64,000 nucleotides of DNA from Physcia stellaris (taxonomy: Eukaryota; Ascomycota; Lecanoromycetes; Caliciales; Physciaceae). Positions 33,033 to 43,600 of the stretch are shown here, piece by piece. The position numbers were made by a program, and so were the translations under genes. A model generated the notes under the pieces. The model saw nothing but the letters and a program-made list of their open reading frames with translations, was not told the DNA's origin and did not search any database. How positions within the stretch are numbered: the stretch's first letter is position 1; every line of letters begins with the position of its first letter. The stretch is from positions 620,001 through 684,000 of the forward strand of contig JABSSW010000004.1 in the NCBI GenBank assembly GCA_018902385.1, written 5' to 3'.

Positions 33033-34149
33033 TCATTTCCCACCACGTTGTCCCTCTAATATTCCCTTCATGTTGATCTCACCACTTCCTCTTGGAAGCG
33101 GCTGCTGTTGGCCCTCGCCCTCTGTCCAACCAATCATATAGATTACTCTATATGTCGCTGGCAAGGTCCCATCCTCGTTTCCATGCAGCTCCCTATAGAT
33201 GCCTTCACTGGCGAGCAAAACATCTTTGCCAATCGCACTCAATTGCCGTGTCACGACAGCATTGCTTTCGCCCATGGCTTGCAGATCCTTCATCAACGCG
33301 AAAGTATCGGGATAGTCGACAATTATATCATCAACATCAACAGTAAGCAACTTAAACCCAGCTTTCGTAAGAAGACCCCCAACATCCCGCACGTCCGCCA
33401 ACGGCGATGTATGGGTACTGACGCCGCCCAACCGGTCAAGTTCGGATAGCTGGAGAGACGTGCGCAATTCGAATAGCGAGTCGCCGCCCAACATGGCCGC
33501 TATGAAAGGAGAGTCAGGTTTCAGTATTCGGTTGATCTGGGCAAGAAGAGAAGGAAGATCGTTGATCCAGTGGAGCGAAAGCGAAGAAAGGACGGCGGAG
33601 AACGATTGAGGCTCGAACGGTAGGGGATGGTCAACTGGTGGAAGAATTCGTCGAGTATGAGATGGGAGGAGGCTGTTGAAGGGGAGATCTGCATCGCGGT
33701 GTAAAAGGGTGGGAGAGGGATCGGCGGAGGTGAGGTTCGTTAGGCGTGTCGAGGGTGTTACTGAGGTTTCGGACGTGGTAGAGGGTATCGTCAAAGCACG
33801 AGCTATATTGCAAGCGTTGGCACCAAGGTCTAGTACCTCGGGGAAATGCCGATTAATATCCTACAAGACTGAGGTCAATCGACGCTCACTTGCGCTATTC
33901 GATTAAGATGCTCACAAGAAGACGTTCGCATAGCCTGACGGCAACCTCATCTCGGAGGTAGTCCACTTTCCTACTGCCCTCAACATCGGAAGCTGCGCGC
34001 TCTCGTTGGAGGTGTTTCGTGTTGCTATTAAAAACTTGGAGCATAGGCGCCCCAGGTGTCTGGACGGCATGAAAGCGAGTAGAAGATGAAAGATTGCGCC
34101 GCCGTATTGCTGGCCCTGGTAAGAAGGGTCGTAGAGACGCAGGCCTCAT
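33033..34149 (-). CDS. mitochondrial complex I assembly factor, NDUFAF5-like methyltransferase-fold protein
   Basis: In animals this protein hydroxylates an arginine of complex I subunit NDUFS7 early in assembly. Two exons (34149-33916, 33860-33033; intron 55 nt) give about 353 aa. The Arg/Ser-rich N-terminus (MRPASLRPFLPGPAIRRR) fits a mitochondrial presequence. The SAM-binding motif I is VLDLGANACNIARAL. The diagnostic blocks are LSSLSLHWINDLP, INRILKPDSPFIAAMLGGDSL, ELRTSLQLSELDRLGG, VDVDDIIVDYPDTFALMKDL and MGESNAV, plus PATYRVIYMIGW near the end. The GANAC form of motif I replaces the common GCGxG. Assignment is strong. Confidence 0.92.
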
Positions 34150-34400
34150 GACTAGCAGAAAAATGCAATGGCCATGTGGCTTCTGATCACCTCTGCCATC
34201 TATCCGTAGAGAACATACAAGTATTGCATCATCATTTCGGGCGAGTACCGCCCCTGCGCGTGGCCCAGACGCGCTCTTTCCCGGGAGTCTGGCTCGTTAA
34301 AATTTAGGCGCGGGTGGCCCAGAAACTTAGAGCACTCAGGTCGGAGTTAAAGGTACGAGTACTCATTCGCCTCACCTACGCTCCGGCTCAATATGCAATC

Positions 34401-36136
34401 ATGAAGTACCCATACACCTACATTAGTTGTCCATGTACAGATGTCACTACGACTGGCTCTCAGCTGAAAGACTCAAAAGCCGGTGACCTTGATGGCGATG
34501 AGCAAGAGCGCACATTCAACCCTCGTTCACCACGTGCAAATTTCTCGCTGTACCCGATCGAGCATCTCTTGTACTGTGAGGACTGCCAACAGATACGGTG
34601 CCCAAGATGTACCATAGAGGAAGTGGTTTGCTGGTTCTGCCCCAGTTGCCTTTTCGAATCTACCAGTATGATGGTCAAGAGCGAGGGTAACAGGTAGGTA
34701 AGATTTCTCCAACACTTGCTTCTATGCTGCGAAAAAATTATTGACGAAGTCACAGATGCTCAAGACATTGTTTCGATTGCCCAGTATGCTCCGCTAAAAT
34801 GGCCATCAACACGCTCGATCCCGAAGGAAGCCCCGTCGCAGGACCCTGGATCCTGGCCTGCGACTACTGCCGATGGTCCACCTTAGATATGGGCGTCCAA
34901 TTCGACAAGCCTGCTCATATACATGAACAGATAACCAAAACTTTGGCCGAGAGAGCTAAGTCAAAGCAATCCGCGGGAGTTCTTGAAGGAAAACCTGAGG
35001 TTGCCTCGTCAGATGACCGACCCGATGCTGTATTTGCAGCTTTGAAGAAGTTCACTTCAAGTCAGATTGCTTCAGCATCATCCACAAACCCCCTCATGAC
35101 CCCGGGTGGTAGCTACAATTACGACTCCCCAAGCAGTCTTGCCCGGATAATGAGTCTATATACCGGTCAAGGCTCGTATGGCAAGAAGAACACATCCAAA
35201 TCCGCTCCAATGCGAGGCAGCGCCGACGCCTCTGAAGGGCTTCAAGTGATAAACCCCGCCGTTGACGTTGAAGCCGTACGGAAACTGCGCGAGCAAGGCT
35301 TTACCGGGACGTCCAGTATAGAGCAACGCTCTACCCAGCGACATCCTCCGCACTTTGTCGACGATCTCTTACCTGTACCCACACGACTCGTGACGAAAAG
35401 GAGTAAACGCTGTGGAACATGTCGACACATCCTAGTGAAGCCAGAGGCGAAAGTAGCAAGTACTCGTTATCGAATCAGGCTCATAGCCGTCAACTACATT
35501 CCAACAATGTCTCTCAAAGCCTTACAGATCCCTCGACCGACTACAACATCCCCAACTTCCGTCACTCCATCGATGGCTGATTTAAATGCTCTATCCCCGT
35601 TGAAGGCTATTCAATTCTTGTTGACCCTTAAGAACCCACTTTTCGACCCTATCAAAGTCACACTTGCTACGCCAACCCATACACCTGGATCCTTTAGCCA
35701 TAAAGTCACAATCCTATGTCCTCAATTTGATATTGGAGCAAACACAGATGCATGGGATGAGGCGCTTGCCGGAGGCGAGATTGACTTGAAACCGTCAAGC
35801 AAGATTCTCAGCACTGGCAATATTACTAATGCTAAAAGTGAAAACGAAGTTACAAGAGTCGCAGAGGCAGGTAAGGTGTGGGACAAGGGAAGGAATTGGG
35901 CCACGGTCGTCGTCGAGGTTGTTTGTGCTGCTATTGATGAGAAGTCGGAAGGGGAGCAAGACGAGGATCTGCTTGAGATTCCAATTTTTGTGAGGGTTGA
36001 ATACGAGACTGATGTCGAAAAAGATGAAGGGGGCGGAGGAGAGAAAGGTGGTCGAGAGAAGATAGAATTGGCCTATTGGACTGTGCTCGGCGTAGGGAAG
36101 GTTGCTCGAATGAGCGGCATGATCCATTCAGTATGA
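34401..36136 (+). CDS. dctn4: dynactin p62 subunit (DCTN4)
   Basis: Pointed-end subunit of dynactin, the activator of cytoplasmic dynein; in Neurospora such subunits are found among the ropy (ro) genes. Two exons (34401-34693, 34756-36136; intron 62 nt) give about 557 aa. The zinc-binding N-terminus has Cys pairs in order: CPCTD, LLYCEDCQQIRCPRC, VCWFCPSC, then across the intron CSRHCFDCPVCSAKM and LACDYCRWS. The middle contains RHPPHFVDDLLPVP and KRCGTCRHILVKPE. The second half is beta-rich with RIRLIAVNYIPTM, and near the end a long Lys/Glu/Gly segment precedes IELAYWTVLGVG. The frame before 34401 has no better start. Confidence 0.93.
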
Positions 36137-36270
36137 AAAAGAGATACCCCATTCTTCTTGAATTTCAGTCGTGGAGCAATTGGTCGCTGGTTCAATGCGG
36201 CACACGGTCCAGGACCTATCCATAGCTCAAAGCCTTCATTCACCGTCCCTCACTTCCTCACCTTGCATCC

Positions 36271-37162
36271 TTAATACTCAGTAGCCCCCACAGGAAATTC
36301 AAAATTCACCCCCTTCCCTGTCAACCGTCGGTATACCTCGGCGTAAGTATCCAGCCTGAAGTCCACGCTTCCACGCTCTTTCTCGTCCAAAACCACCTTC
36401 GTGATCTTCGAGCCGTCCTCCCGGGTGCGCACCCGCTTACCAACGATCTCGACTGGATAGACGACGTCGGCAAGGATGGCGTCGTGTACAGCGGTCAAGG
36501 TGCGTGAGTGAGGTCGCTTTTGGGTTTGGGAGGTGCGGGAGCGATTTGAACGTTTTGGGCGTGGGAGGATGCGACGGGAGGCGAGGATGAGGACGTGACG
36601 GTCGGAGAACTTCTTTTCGAGTTCGCGGGTTAGACTGTGGGGGATGTCAGCGGCGTATTCTGTTATAACTTTGGAGAAGAGACAGAAAGTGAAACGGTGT
36701 GAAACTCTTCTCGCGAGGAGAGAGGGCGTACCGTTGCTGGACCTTGTGGAAGCCTGGGAGGAGAGGGACGGGAACGAAGATGACGATTGCTTTCTTGCCG
36801 TGACCGACTTCGACCTGTGAATTGCCCATATTAGCTCTGGACAGCTGATAGCTTGGTGAGTACAGGTTGGAAAGCCAAGCTGAAATGCTGTTCTGAGACA
36901 TCGCTAAATCCCTGTACGTACTTCACGAGCGCTGACAAATTGTAAGGGTCGAAGGGCACTGCGCATATCTCCAACGCTGGATTCAAGATCATACAGAGCG
37001 TTGGCGATGCTGGATTCCAGCTCTGAGGGTTTGACCCTCGAAGGGGAGTTGGGTGCAATCTAATGATTTTGTCCGAGTCAGTGACGCTTGTCCAGAATAA
37101 AGTCCGTATCCGTGGCTACATCTGAACTGGACAAGGTCTCCTACCTTGTTCATTGCAGACAT
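36271..37162 (-). CDS. rps7: 40S ribosomal protein eS7
   Basis: Component of the small ribosomal subunit. Four exons (37162-37145, 37059-36922, 36814-36732, 36634-36271) give 200 aa, the usual length. The protein starts [19 protein letters not shown] and continues [20 protein letters not shown] and [20 protein letters not shown]. Then follow [60 protein letters not shown] and the end [17 protein letters not shown]. The first exon is only 18 nt of coding sequence, typical of fungal ribosomal genes with an intron right after the start. Introns are 85-107 nt. Confidence 0.96.
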
Positions 37163-37932
37163 GATTGCGGTATTTGCAAGTGGTGGAGGCTGGACGTCGG
37201 ATTGGAAGTAGCTACCAAATCTCCATCTTAGATGTGGGCTTGGCGGTTTCGGCCGCAGAACCCTAGACCGCTAACCGCTTCGGGGGGCTTAAGCGAGCAT
37301 CAGGATTGACCACCTCAATAATGTTCCTCCCCGATCAAATATCACACCTACTGCATCCACAACATTGCCAACGGAGATGGCTTCATCTAAGTTTCATTCA
37401 ATTGCGACACGAACACTTATCAAGCAACACAGTGGACAGGAATCCATCAGATAACTTCGAGCATTCCAAGCTGTTACGGCTCGTGGATCCTTCGTTAGCA
37501 CTGCCTTCAAATGCAATGCCATTGGTGTTGGTTTGATGTTTCCATATCGTGGACATTACAGGCCAATAAGAACGGTCAATTAATTCCGTCAACAGGCTCT
37601 TCAGGATGCTAGGGATCCCCAAAGTGATGAGTCTCTCTAAAAAGCGAGACTGAATCAAAGATCCTCCGTTGCCCAATATAGGTTTGCAACGGGGCGAAGG
37701 TAAAGAACACAGCATGTTGACAGCTAATGCTACCTTCTCAATACCTATATAACCAAACAGATTCTCAACTCAAATCATCATCATCAAAGCATCAATAATC
37801 TACATTACTCATCTTACAATAACGTTGATCGTTATCTCCCAGCATCTTTAATAATCTTCCCGAACAGTCAACAAACCAATTCTACAGTCTTTCCCAATCG
37901 TTGAACGATAAAAACCCAACCAACAAATCACA
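37163..37932. other. divergent promoter region of eS7 and a small secreted protein
   Basis: Holds the eS7 promoter on one side and a TATATAA box with an AT/CA-rich leader on the other. No coding frame is supported. Confidence 0.5.
37746..37752 (+). promoter_or_regulatory. TATA box of the small secreted protein gene
   Basis: TATATAA lies about 180 nt before the ATG at 37933 and is followed by a CA/CT-rich leader, the usual layout of strongly expressed, regulated fungal genes. Confidence 0.5.
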
Positions 37933-38316
37933 ATGTATACCACACAGATCACCGCCGTTGCCCTGACCGCCTTCGTCGCCCTCCTCCAGCCCTGCCCTGC
38001 GCCGTTGCTCCCACCGCTCCTTGGGCCCCTTCTAGGCGGCGGCCACAAGCGCAGCGATATCACCACCGACCTCGACCAATGCACCAAGAGCTTCCACGAA
38101 GCCACTGAAAGCGTGCGGATTAGCGGCAGCAAAGTGACCATGGAAGGCGTCCCGGCGCCCTGCATGGCTGAGGCCAAGGCATGGAACGACCACCCGCACG
38201 CCGAAGCGCTCGCAAAGGATTACGGAACCGTGAAGTTGCTCAACGCCACTGCTATTGAGTTCGATGGTCTGCCACAGAAGACTGTCGACATGATCGCAGG
38301 CTTGATCAAGCAGTAG
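37933..38316 (+). CDS. small secreted protein, candidate effector
   Basis: Single exon, 127 aa. A hydrophobic leader (MYTTQITAVALTAFVALLQ) is followed by a Pro/Leu/Gly stretch and a dibasic KR site near residue 39, a likely Kex2 cleavage point. The mature part has two cysteines (DQCTKSFHEATESV and PAPCMAEAKAWNDH) that could form one disulfide, and is acidic and soluble in character. The strong TATA box supports a regulated gene. No known family is recognised. Small size, secretion and orphan nature fit an effector or surface-acting protein, but that role is inference. Confidence 0.7.
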   Translation: MYTTQITAVALTAFVALLQPCPAPLLPPLLGPLLGGGHKRSDITTDLDQCTKSFHEATESVRISGSKVTMEGVPAPCMAEAKAWNDHPHAEALAKDYGTVKLLNATAIEFDGLPQKTVDMIAGLIKQ

Positions 38317-38675
38317 GGGAGAACGGGTATGATTCAGGGTTTGTGGGACTAGCAGGATGCAAGCGACATCTTAGTGTTTCGATTAAACTAGGATAGCAAT
38401 GCATACTTGGTTCCTGCCTACTGAAATCTTACAGAATCCATCTTGTGTTGCATAGACCTCCATGTGAAATACTAATTAACGAGAGAAAGCACAGGAGAGC
38501 GAGTTTGATTGCGGAAGAGATGTCTCCCATCTATCCAATAACTCTTCCATACCCAGTTCATTGCCATCTTAATAGATACGATTGCTCGGAAAAGTCAAAT
38601 TCTTTGGTCCCGCATCAAATTGTGGGAGCCACTACTGTTACAAAGGTAAACATAGATACTATAACATACCGGCCA
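38317..38675. other. convergent intergenic spacer
   Basis: 3' flanks of the secreted protein and of the CoA-pathway gene. Nothing else is seen. Confidence 0.5.
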
Positions 38676-39935
38676 CTAAATTGTTCCTGCAGCGACTGCT
38701 TCGACGCTATCCTCATCCTTGGGCACATGCGCCTCGACATACTTCTGATGCAGCTCAGCCACTTCTGGCACAATCAGGGATTCGATCTCAAGCTCTGAAT
38801 CGTCCGTATAGTCATCGGCAGCGACGGGTTCGGACTTCTCCGCTAAAGCAGCCATCGAAGGTCTTTGCAGCAAGCCTTCCTGGCCGGATACGCTCTTGAC
38901 CCTCCGATGGCTGGGTACTCGAATCCAATGCTCCTCCGCATCCGGAGCGACGAAGACGACCTCCCACTTTCTCGTCGACAGCAGATTCCCAATGACAAGG
39001 TGGTGGGAGTATCGTTTGAGCGCCGCCTTTGCTTTCTCTACCAGGATAGAGGGGTCTGTTTCCAACTTGAAGCTGACGATCATGCCTTGAGGAGCCCAGC
39101 CCTCGACGAGATTCTTCAGGAACTTGGGGACTGGGTCAAGGTCAATCATCAGTTTCTTGGCCTCCGCTGGAGGACTCTCTTGGTTGCTTTTAGTTTCCAT
39201 AGTTCCATATTGGCGCTGCTTGGAAATCTCCGATGATTGGATCTTATGCTCTGACAGTCTATCTTTGGGGATGAAGAAATCTGATACGGCAGCCGCTAGG
39301 TAGAAGAGGCCACGTCGCCCCAACGGTTGCATCAGTGTGGCGATTTCCTTGAGCTCCCAGAGATACTCGCTGACGGTAGTGAAGGGGAGCACCAAGAGCC
39401 TGTTTTCTTTCTTTGCAGCGGTGTATTTCCTCGACACCTCCAACATCTTGTCCCTGTACTCCTGCTTAGCTACAACTTCACCATCCGGACCCTCGGCAAG
39501 GAAATCAAGGAAGCAGTTCGTAGAATGACTATAATGCCTTGAGTAAGGTAAAAGAGAGAATTGACGATGAAGAAATATGACAGCGTATCCAGCGTCTAGA
39601 AAATATTCGGCCGAAGTAGCCCCTCTCGTGCCAGCCGAGAAGTTGTCAATGAAGCGAACGGTTTGGTTTTCCAATGGCACCGTAGTCCCACCAGATGTGA
39701 TTAGTACAACAGGCCGGTTCAAGTGCTGATCGATGAAGGCCTTTGCAAGTGCCCTGTGGGTGTGTAGATTCTTTGGAGGTGGGTTAATATCGAAGTAGTC
39801 GCCTGTCCCCGCCTCATCTGCAGGTGCATCACCCAATGCCATGCTGTATAGCCAATTGTATGCAGTGACAGGAAGTTCGCAAAAAGCTTCTCTGTATTTC
39901 TTGGTGTACTGCTCTTCTTCGAAGGCCCAGGCCAT
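38676..39935 (-). CDS. cab2: phosphopantothenate-cysteine ligase (CoA biosynthesis, Cab2/PPCS)
   Basis: Joins 4'-phosphopantothenate and cysteine, the second step of coenzyme A synthesis. Single exon, 419 aa from the first real ATG ([18 protein letters not shown]); the frame extends upstream without an ATG. The nucleotide-binding N-terminal motif is [20 protein letters not shown] followed by [18 protein letters not shown]. The phosphopantothenate region includes [14 protein letters not shown] and [11 protein letters not shown], then [14 protein letters not shown], all hallmarks of eukaryotic PPCS. Length is slightly above yeast Cab2. The C-terminal 80 residues are acidic and variable. Confidence 0.95.
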   Translation of the reverse strand: MAWAFEEEQYTKKYREAFCELPVTAYNWLYSMALGDAPADEAGTGDYFDINPPPKNLHTHRALAKAFIDQHLNRPVVLITSGGTTVPLENQTVRFIDNFSAGTRGATSAEYFLDAGYAVIFLHRQFSLLPYSRHYSHSTNCFLDFLAEGPDGEVVAKQEYRDKMLEVSRKYTAAKKENRLLVLPFTTVSEYLWELKEIATLMQPLGRRGLFYLAAAVSDFFIPKDRLSEHKIQSSEISKQRQYGTMETKSNQESPPAEAKKLMIDLDPVPKFLKNLVEGWAPQGMIVSFKLETDPSILVEKAKAALKRYSHHLVIGNLLSTRKWEVVFVAPDAEEHWIRVPSHRRVKSVSGQEGLLQRPSMAALAEKSEPVAADDYTDDSELEIESLIVPEVAELHQKYVEAHVPKDEDSVEAVAAGTI

Positions 39936-40113
39936 TGTTTGTCCTGATGTCAAAACGGTAATTTAAAGTAGATCTGATACGTCGCCGGAGTTTTGCAAGC
40001 CCAAACCTGCCTTGTCGTGGATGAGCAAGCAATGACAGAACTCAGGGTGAACGAAATACACAAGGATCAAAAGTTAAATGAACTAGGCAGGCACTTTTTA
40101 GGCAAAACAAAAG

Positions 40114-40192
40114 CACCCTCGGCGGGACTCGAACCCGCAGCCTCCAGATATCGAGGTAGAAGTCTGGCGCGCTGCCATTGCGCCACGAAGGC
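40114..40192 (-). tRNA. tRNA-Arg (anticodon TCT) with a short intron
   Basis: On the minus strand the acceptor 5' strand GCCTTCG pairs with CGAGGGT (two wobbles). The D-arm is GCGC..GCGC. The anticodon stem CCAGA/TCTGG encloses CTTCTA plus extra bases, giving anticodon TCT with a probable 7-nt intron after position 37. The T-arm GCGGG-TTCGAGT-CCCGC is perfect, and G is the discriminator base. Confidence 0.88.
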
Positions 40193-40715
40193 TAAATTGC
40201 CTACACTTTCCCACTTCTCGCGGAAGTAGCGCGAGTTTTCCGCCGCTTATTGGACTATAGATTCCATGCTGGAGAAAACCCCTAGTCCAGGTCTGCGACA
40301 GACAAGGCTCGACGCGGTAACGCGTCGCACCAACTGAGGGAGATTTGTAAATGAGTTGAGGACCTTCGGACTTGTACAAGTCTCAGGAAGGTAGACGATT
40401 TCAAGAGTTGGTAGTGAAGATTTCGCGTACGGGTACAATGTGGCACAGTATGTTGTCTCCAACCATTCAAGCACTGCTTTCCGAGAAAAGAAGCATTGCA
40501 ATCTGAGAGTAGATGTATCAAGAAGTTGTTTCTTTTCGGACAGGACCAAAGGAGGCTTCTACGTCCGACGCGCTTGGCTACCAGCCGTACCATTTTGATT
40601 CCTCTCATGGGGAATGATCGCTGCCTACCACGTAGCAATGTCAATTGCTCTGTTGATAACATACACTCAGTTTTGAGTCTGGTCTCAAAGTCTAGATAAA
40701 TCTATTGGATTTGGC

Positions 40716-41267
40716 ATGGCATTCCTCGAACACCCATTACTGCCAAGGACCATGTCAAAACCCCAATTAGAACAATCAAGCCCATCCAATCCCGACCTCG
40801 ATTCGACGTCCATAACCTCACCCCGCTCGCTCAAACAATTAACCTTCTTCATCGCCGGCTCCACTTTCTTCGCCCTCTCTTCTCTCATCACACGCCGCGC
40901 TGTTGTCCGCCGCTATGCCGCCACGGCTCCACGCTTCTACGCCCCCTCCAACCGTCCTCCTCAGGCCGTCAATGGTCACCTTGAAGCATTTGAAGCCCTC
41001 AACATTGCTACGATCAATGTCATGAGCTTCATGATGATGCTGGGTGGAGGAGCATTTTGGGCTTTCGACATTAGTGGCATGGATGAACTAAGACGGAGAC
41101 TGAGGCGGAAAGACAAAGGGGAGCTGGGAGAAGGGAGAAGCGATGAGGCTGCTGAGGAGGAGTTGGAACATTGGCTGGCGAAGACTTTGGGGGGAAAGGA
41201 TGAGAAGAAGAGAAGCAATGGGAGTGAAGATGAACAGCCGACGATCGAGAGAAGAAAACCTAGATGA
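40716..41267 (+). CDS. aim11: AIM11-like mitochondrial membrane protein
   Basis: Single exon, 183 aa. The core SLKQLTFFIAGSTFFALSSL, then ITRRAVVRRY, PRFYAPSNRPPQAVNGHLEA and ALNIATINVMSFMMMLGGGA, is the AIM11 (altered inheritance of mitochondria 11) signature with its two membrane helices. Residues 1-40 are Ser/Pro-rich, and the C-terminal 60 are highly charged (Lys/Glu), matching filamentous-fungal members. The role in mitochondrial inheritance is known only from yeast genetics. Confidence 0.92.
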   Translation: MAFLEHPLLPRTMSKPQLEQSSPSNPDLDSTSITSPRSLKQLTFFIAGSTFFALSSLITRRAVVRRYAATAPRFYAPSNRPPQAVNGHLEAFEALNIATINVMSFMMMLGGGAFWAFDISGMDELRRRLRRKDKGELGEGRSDEAAEEELEHWLAKTLGGKDEKKRSNGSEDEQPTIERRKPR

Positions 41268-41533
41268 CAAGTTCGCTATCTGAAGAGTGAGGCTTCGCGA
41301 TTGCCGACTATCTCGTATCGTCTTCCAGACTCTGCCAGCAGAGTTCTTATACGCGGTCCGCGATGGCCTGGTGTCTTCTCTCACTGTTCCGTTCAATTAG
41401 CCATCGGCAATCCCATGTCTTACCCTGTAAACCTACCTTTCCTTCCTGAAAATACCTGAACAAGTCATTGTCTTCCATACGTATCTCCCTAGACTTCTAT
41501 GTGCCACTCATACCCTGCTGCTTCTGCATCATT

Positions 41534-41725
41534 TCACTGGCCTCTGCTTTGCTGGGCACTGAGGGTAATGTTCCGTTCCAAGATCGGGAGCTGTTCATGA
41601 TAGTGGGCATGGTGGTAATGACGCAAATGGCCGCGACGGTGGGCATATCGAGGCGGGTACCCATTGGCGGTATGAGACAGAATGAAGCAAGCGAAAAAAA
41701 GTCGAACCAGACCTGGAAACCACAT
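41534..41725 (-). CDS. possible small secreted His-rich protein
   Basis: 63-codon ORF from an ATG. MWFPGLVRLFFACFILSHTA looks like a signal peptide, and the next part is His/Tyr/Arg-rich (RRGHLRHYHHAHYHEQ). An overlapping frame is also open on the same strand, so a spliced gene in another frame is possible. No family is known. Confidence 0.25.
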   Translation of the reverse strand: MWFPGLVRLFFACFILSHTANGYPPRYAHRRGHLRHYHHAHYHEQLPILERNITLSAQQSRGQ

Positions 41726-42338
41726 CGTTGACTGTCCGATTGCGCGTGTCAGCAAAGCGATCTCTGCCCAGCCGTTAGCTTTCTGGTCGTTCACGGCACT
41801 GAGAGGTTAAGCAGCTGTGCGTCCATACCCAATAACTCGTGTTTTTGCTTCTGAATTTGATGCTATTCGTGTATGATTTCAGTGCTTGATCGATGGATTC
41901 GGATTCAACATCTCGCTGTGTCTTTCGAGGCCTATGATCTTGCGCGATTAGAAAAAGGACCTCAGCTGGAGTATTCCTGTTCTGTCCACAGGATGCATCA
42001 CTGAGATTTGTCCCTTCATCAGGCGTCAAGCTACTCCATTCACCATGTAGTTACCATGGAGAAGACTGGAGCCTTCCGAGTCATATCGTTGCAAACCAGA
42101 TCCATCAGCTTACGAGCAAAAAGAAATTAGGAAAGAGGGTCTATGCAACTAAACTGGACTATGAATAGGCCTTTGTGTGTGTAAACCTTTTCAACTTCTG
42201 TGGTCAAGCCATGTTTCAAGTTTGATAAAGCTCCTTATGCCATTCCAGTCATGGTTAATATGAGCATCAACATTTCTGTCAGCATCAACTGTCAGACATG
42301 GAAGGAGTCCACGAGTAATAAGAGATATAGGGTATATG

Positions 42339-42346
42339 TATAAAAA
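42339..42346 (+). promoter_or_regulatory. TATA box (TATAAAAA)
   Basis: Consensus TATA element about 180 nt upstream of the ATG at 42523, followed by a pyrimidine-rich leader. Likely core promoter of the downstream membrane-protein gene. Confidence 0.5.
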
Positions 42347-42522
42347 GAGATGTCTCTGCTTCTATTCCGTTCTACCTTCCCACCCTCACTATCCTCCAAA
42401 AGGCTTGTACAATTCTACACAACCAAGCCTTGAACCAGGACAACCTCCAGCAACCAGCATCATCCACTCCGCCCCCAAAGGGATAACAGCAATCCAACCC
42501 CCCTACGCTCAGCAAACCAACC

Positions 42523-43158
42523 ATGCCTCCCACGCCCGAACGAAAACTCGTCCGCCGCTGCAGCAACAACGACATTCAAGCCGTCAACTACCAACCCGCC
42601 GTCCAGATCCAACAACAAGGCTGGGGCGGCTACAAAAGGCTCGACTCCACCGCCCTCAGAGCTCTCAACATCACCAAACCCCTGAACCGCACCCTCAACG
42701 GAAATGAAAGCAAAGACCTCGTCCAAGGCATCCAAAACGGCGATTACGGCGGCGTCGTTCAAGGTATCCAAGACGGCAATACTGGCGGCGGCGCGGTTCA
42801 GGCCATCCAATATAACGGCGGCGTTTACCTCACTGCCAGCAGCAGCAGCGACGACTGCTGGGATGGCCACGATCACCACGGCGGTCTTGCAGCGGGTGCG
42901 ATTGTCGGCATCGTGTTTGGCCTAGGGCTCCTATTGGTATTAGCAGTTATCGCGATATGGCTTAAGAGGAAGCGTTCTAAGAAAGGGGCGCAAGGTGGTA
43001 GAGCTCAAGCGGGACCGGGGTTTTCGGAGAAGATGAAGCAGTTGGCGGAGAGATTTCAGTCGGCAAGGAAGGGGCCGGAGGCGCAGGAGGAGAAGGATGA
43101 TGTGCCGGGGACTCATGCTTCTGCGTCGGACCCCTATATGCACAAGCGCGGATACTAG
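42523..43158 (+). CDS. single-pass membrane protein with repeat-like ectodomain, unknown function
   Basis: Single exon, 211 aa. There is no cleavable signal, but one strong membrane helix near residues 125-147 (GAIVGIVFGLGLLLVLAVIA) is followed by a basic stop-transfer segment (WLKRKRSKKG). The N-terminal 120 residues contain imperfect repeats VQGIQNGD, VQGIQDGN and VQAIQYNG, and an acidic CWDGHDHHGG motif just before the helix. The C-terminal 60 residues are charged and probably cytosolic. The layout (Ser/Gly ectodomain, helix, KR-rich tail) recalls fungal surface sensors, but no domain is recognised. Confidence 0.7.
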   Translation: MPPTPERKLVRRCSNNDIQAVNYQPAVQIQQQGWGGYKRLDSTALRALNITKPLNRTLNGNESKDLVQGIQNGDYGGVVQGIQDGNTGGGAVQAIQYNGGVYLTASSSSDDCWDGHDHHGGLAAGAIVGIVFGLGLLLVLAVIAIWLKRKRSKKGAQGGRAQAGPGFSEKMKQLAERFQSARKGPEAQEEKDDVPGTHASASDPYMHKRGY

Positions 43159-43600
43159 TAGGTGGGGAGGAGAGGGATGTGGGGAAAGGGGGTGAGAGAT
43201 TGCTTGATTGTGGGGGTGATGGCTATGAGTGCTTGCTTGCGGATAGGGAATGAGTATGCAAGATGCTGAGAGAGGGGATAGTCCGCTCACAGAAGGCGTG
43301 TTCAATTGGATTTTTCGAGACTTATAGCAGCCGTCAAAGCGAGACTTTCAAAGTGGAGTTGCGAATGGGGCAGATTGTTCCACAAACTCTCGTATCTCAT
43401 GGCCTGGCAAGGTATGTCACCATCTACGGATATTGGGATTAGTATATGAGTTCGTGCTACGTGCGAAAACTTTTAGGGGCTAGCAAGCGGAAAAGATGAT
43501 GTGCGTCGGCAATGTTGTAAATCGTTGTACGTCATCGTTTGCAATCGTGAAGCATCTAGAAACGACTCTCCACCATGTCCACCATCCTCGTAAATACCTT
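43159..43600. other. convergent intergenic spacer
   Basis: 3' flanks of the two surface-protein genes. No gene, RNA or repeat is evident. Confidence 0.45.

Larger units (their letters stand above)
41268..42522. other. intergenic region with one doubtful secreted-type ORF
   Basis: Mostly non-coding. It contains the small minus-strand ORF at 41534-41725 and, at the right end, the TATA box and leader of the gene at 42523. Confidence 0.4.
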
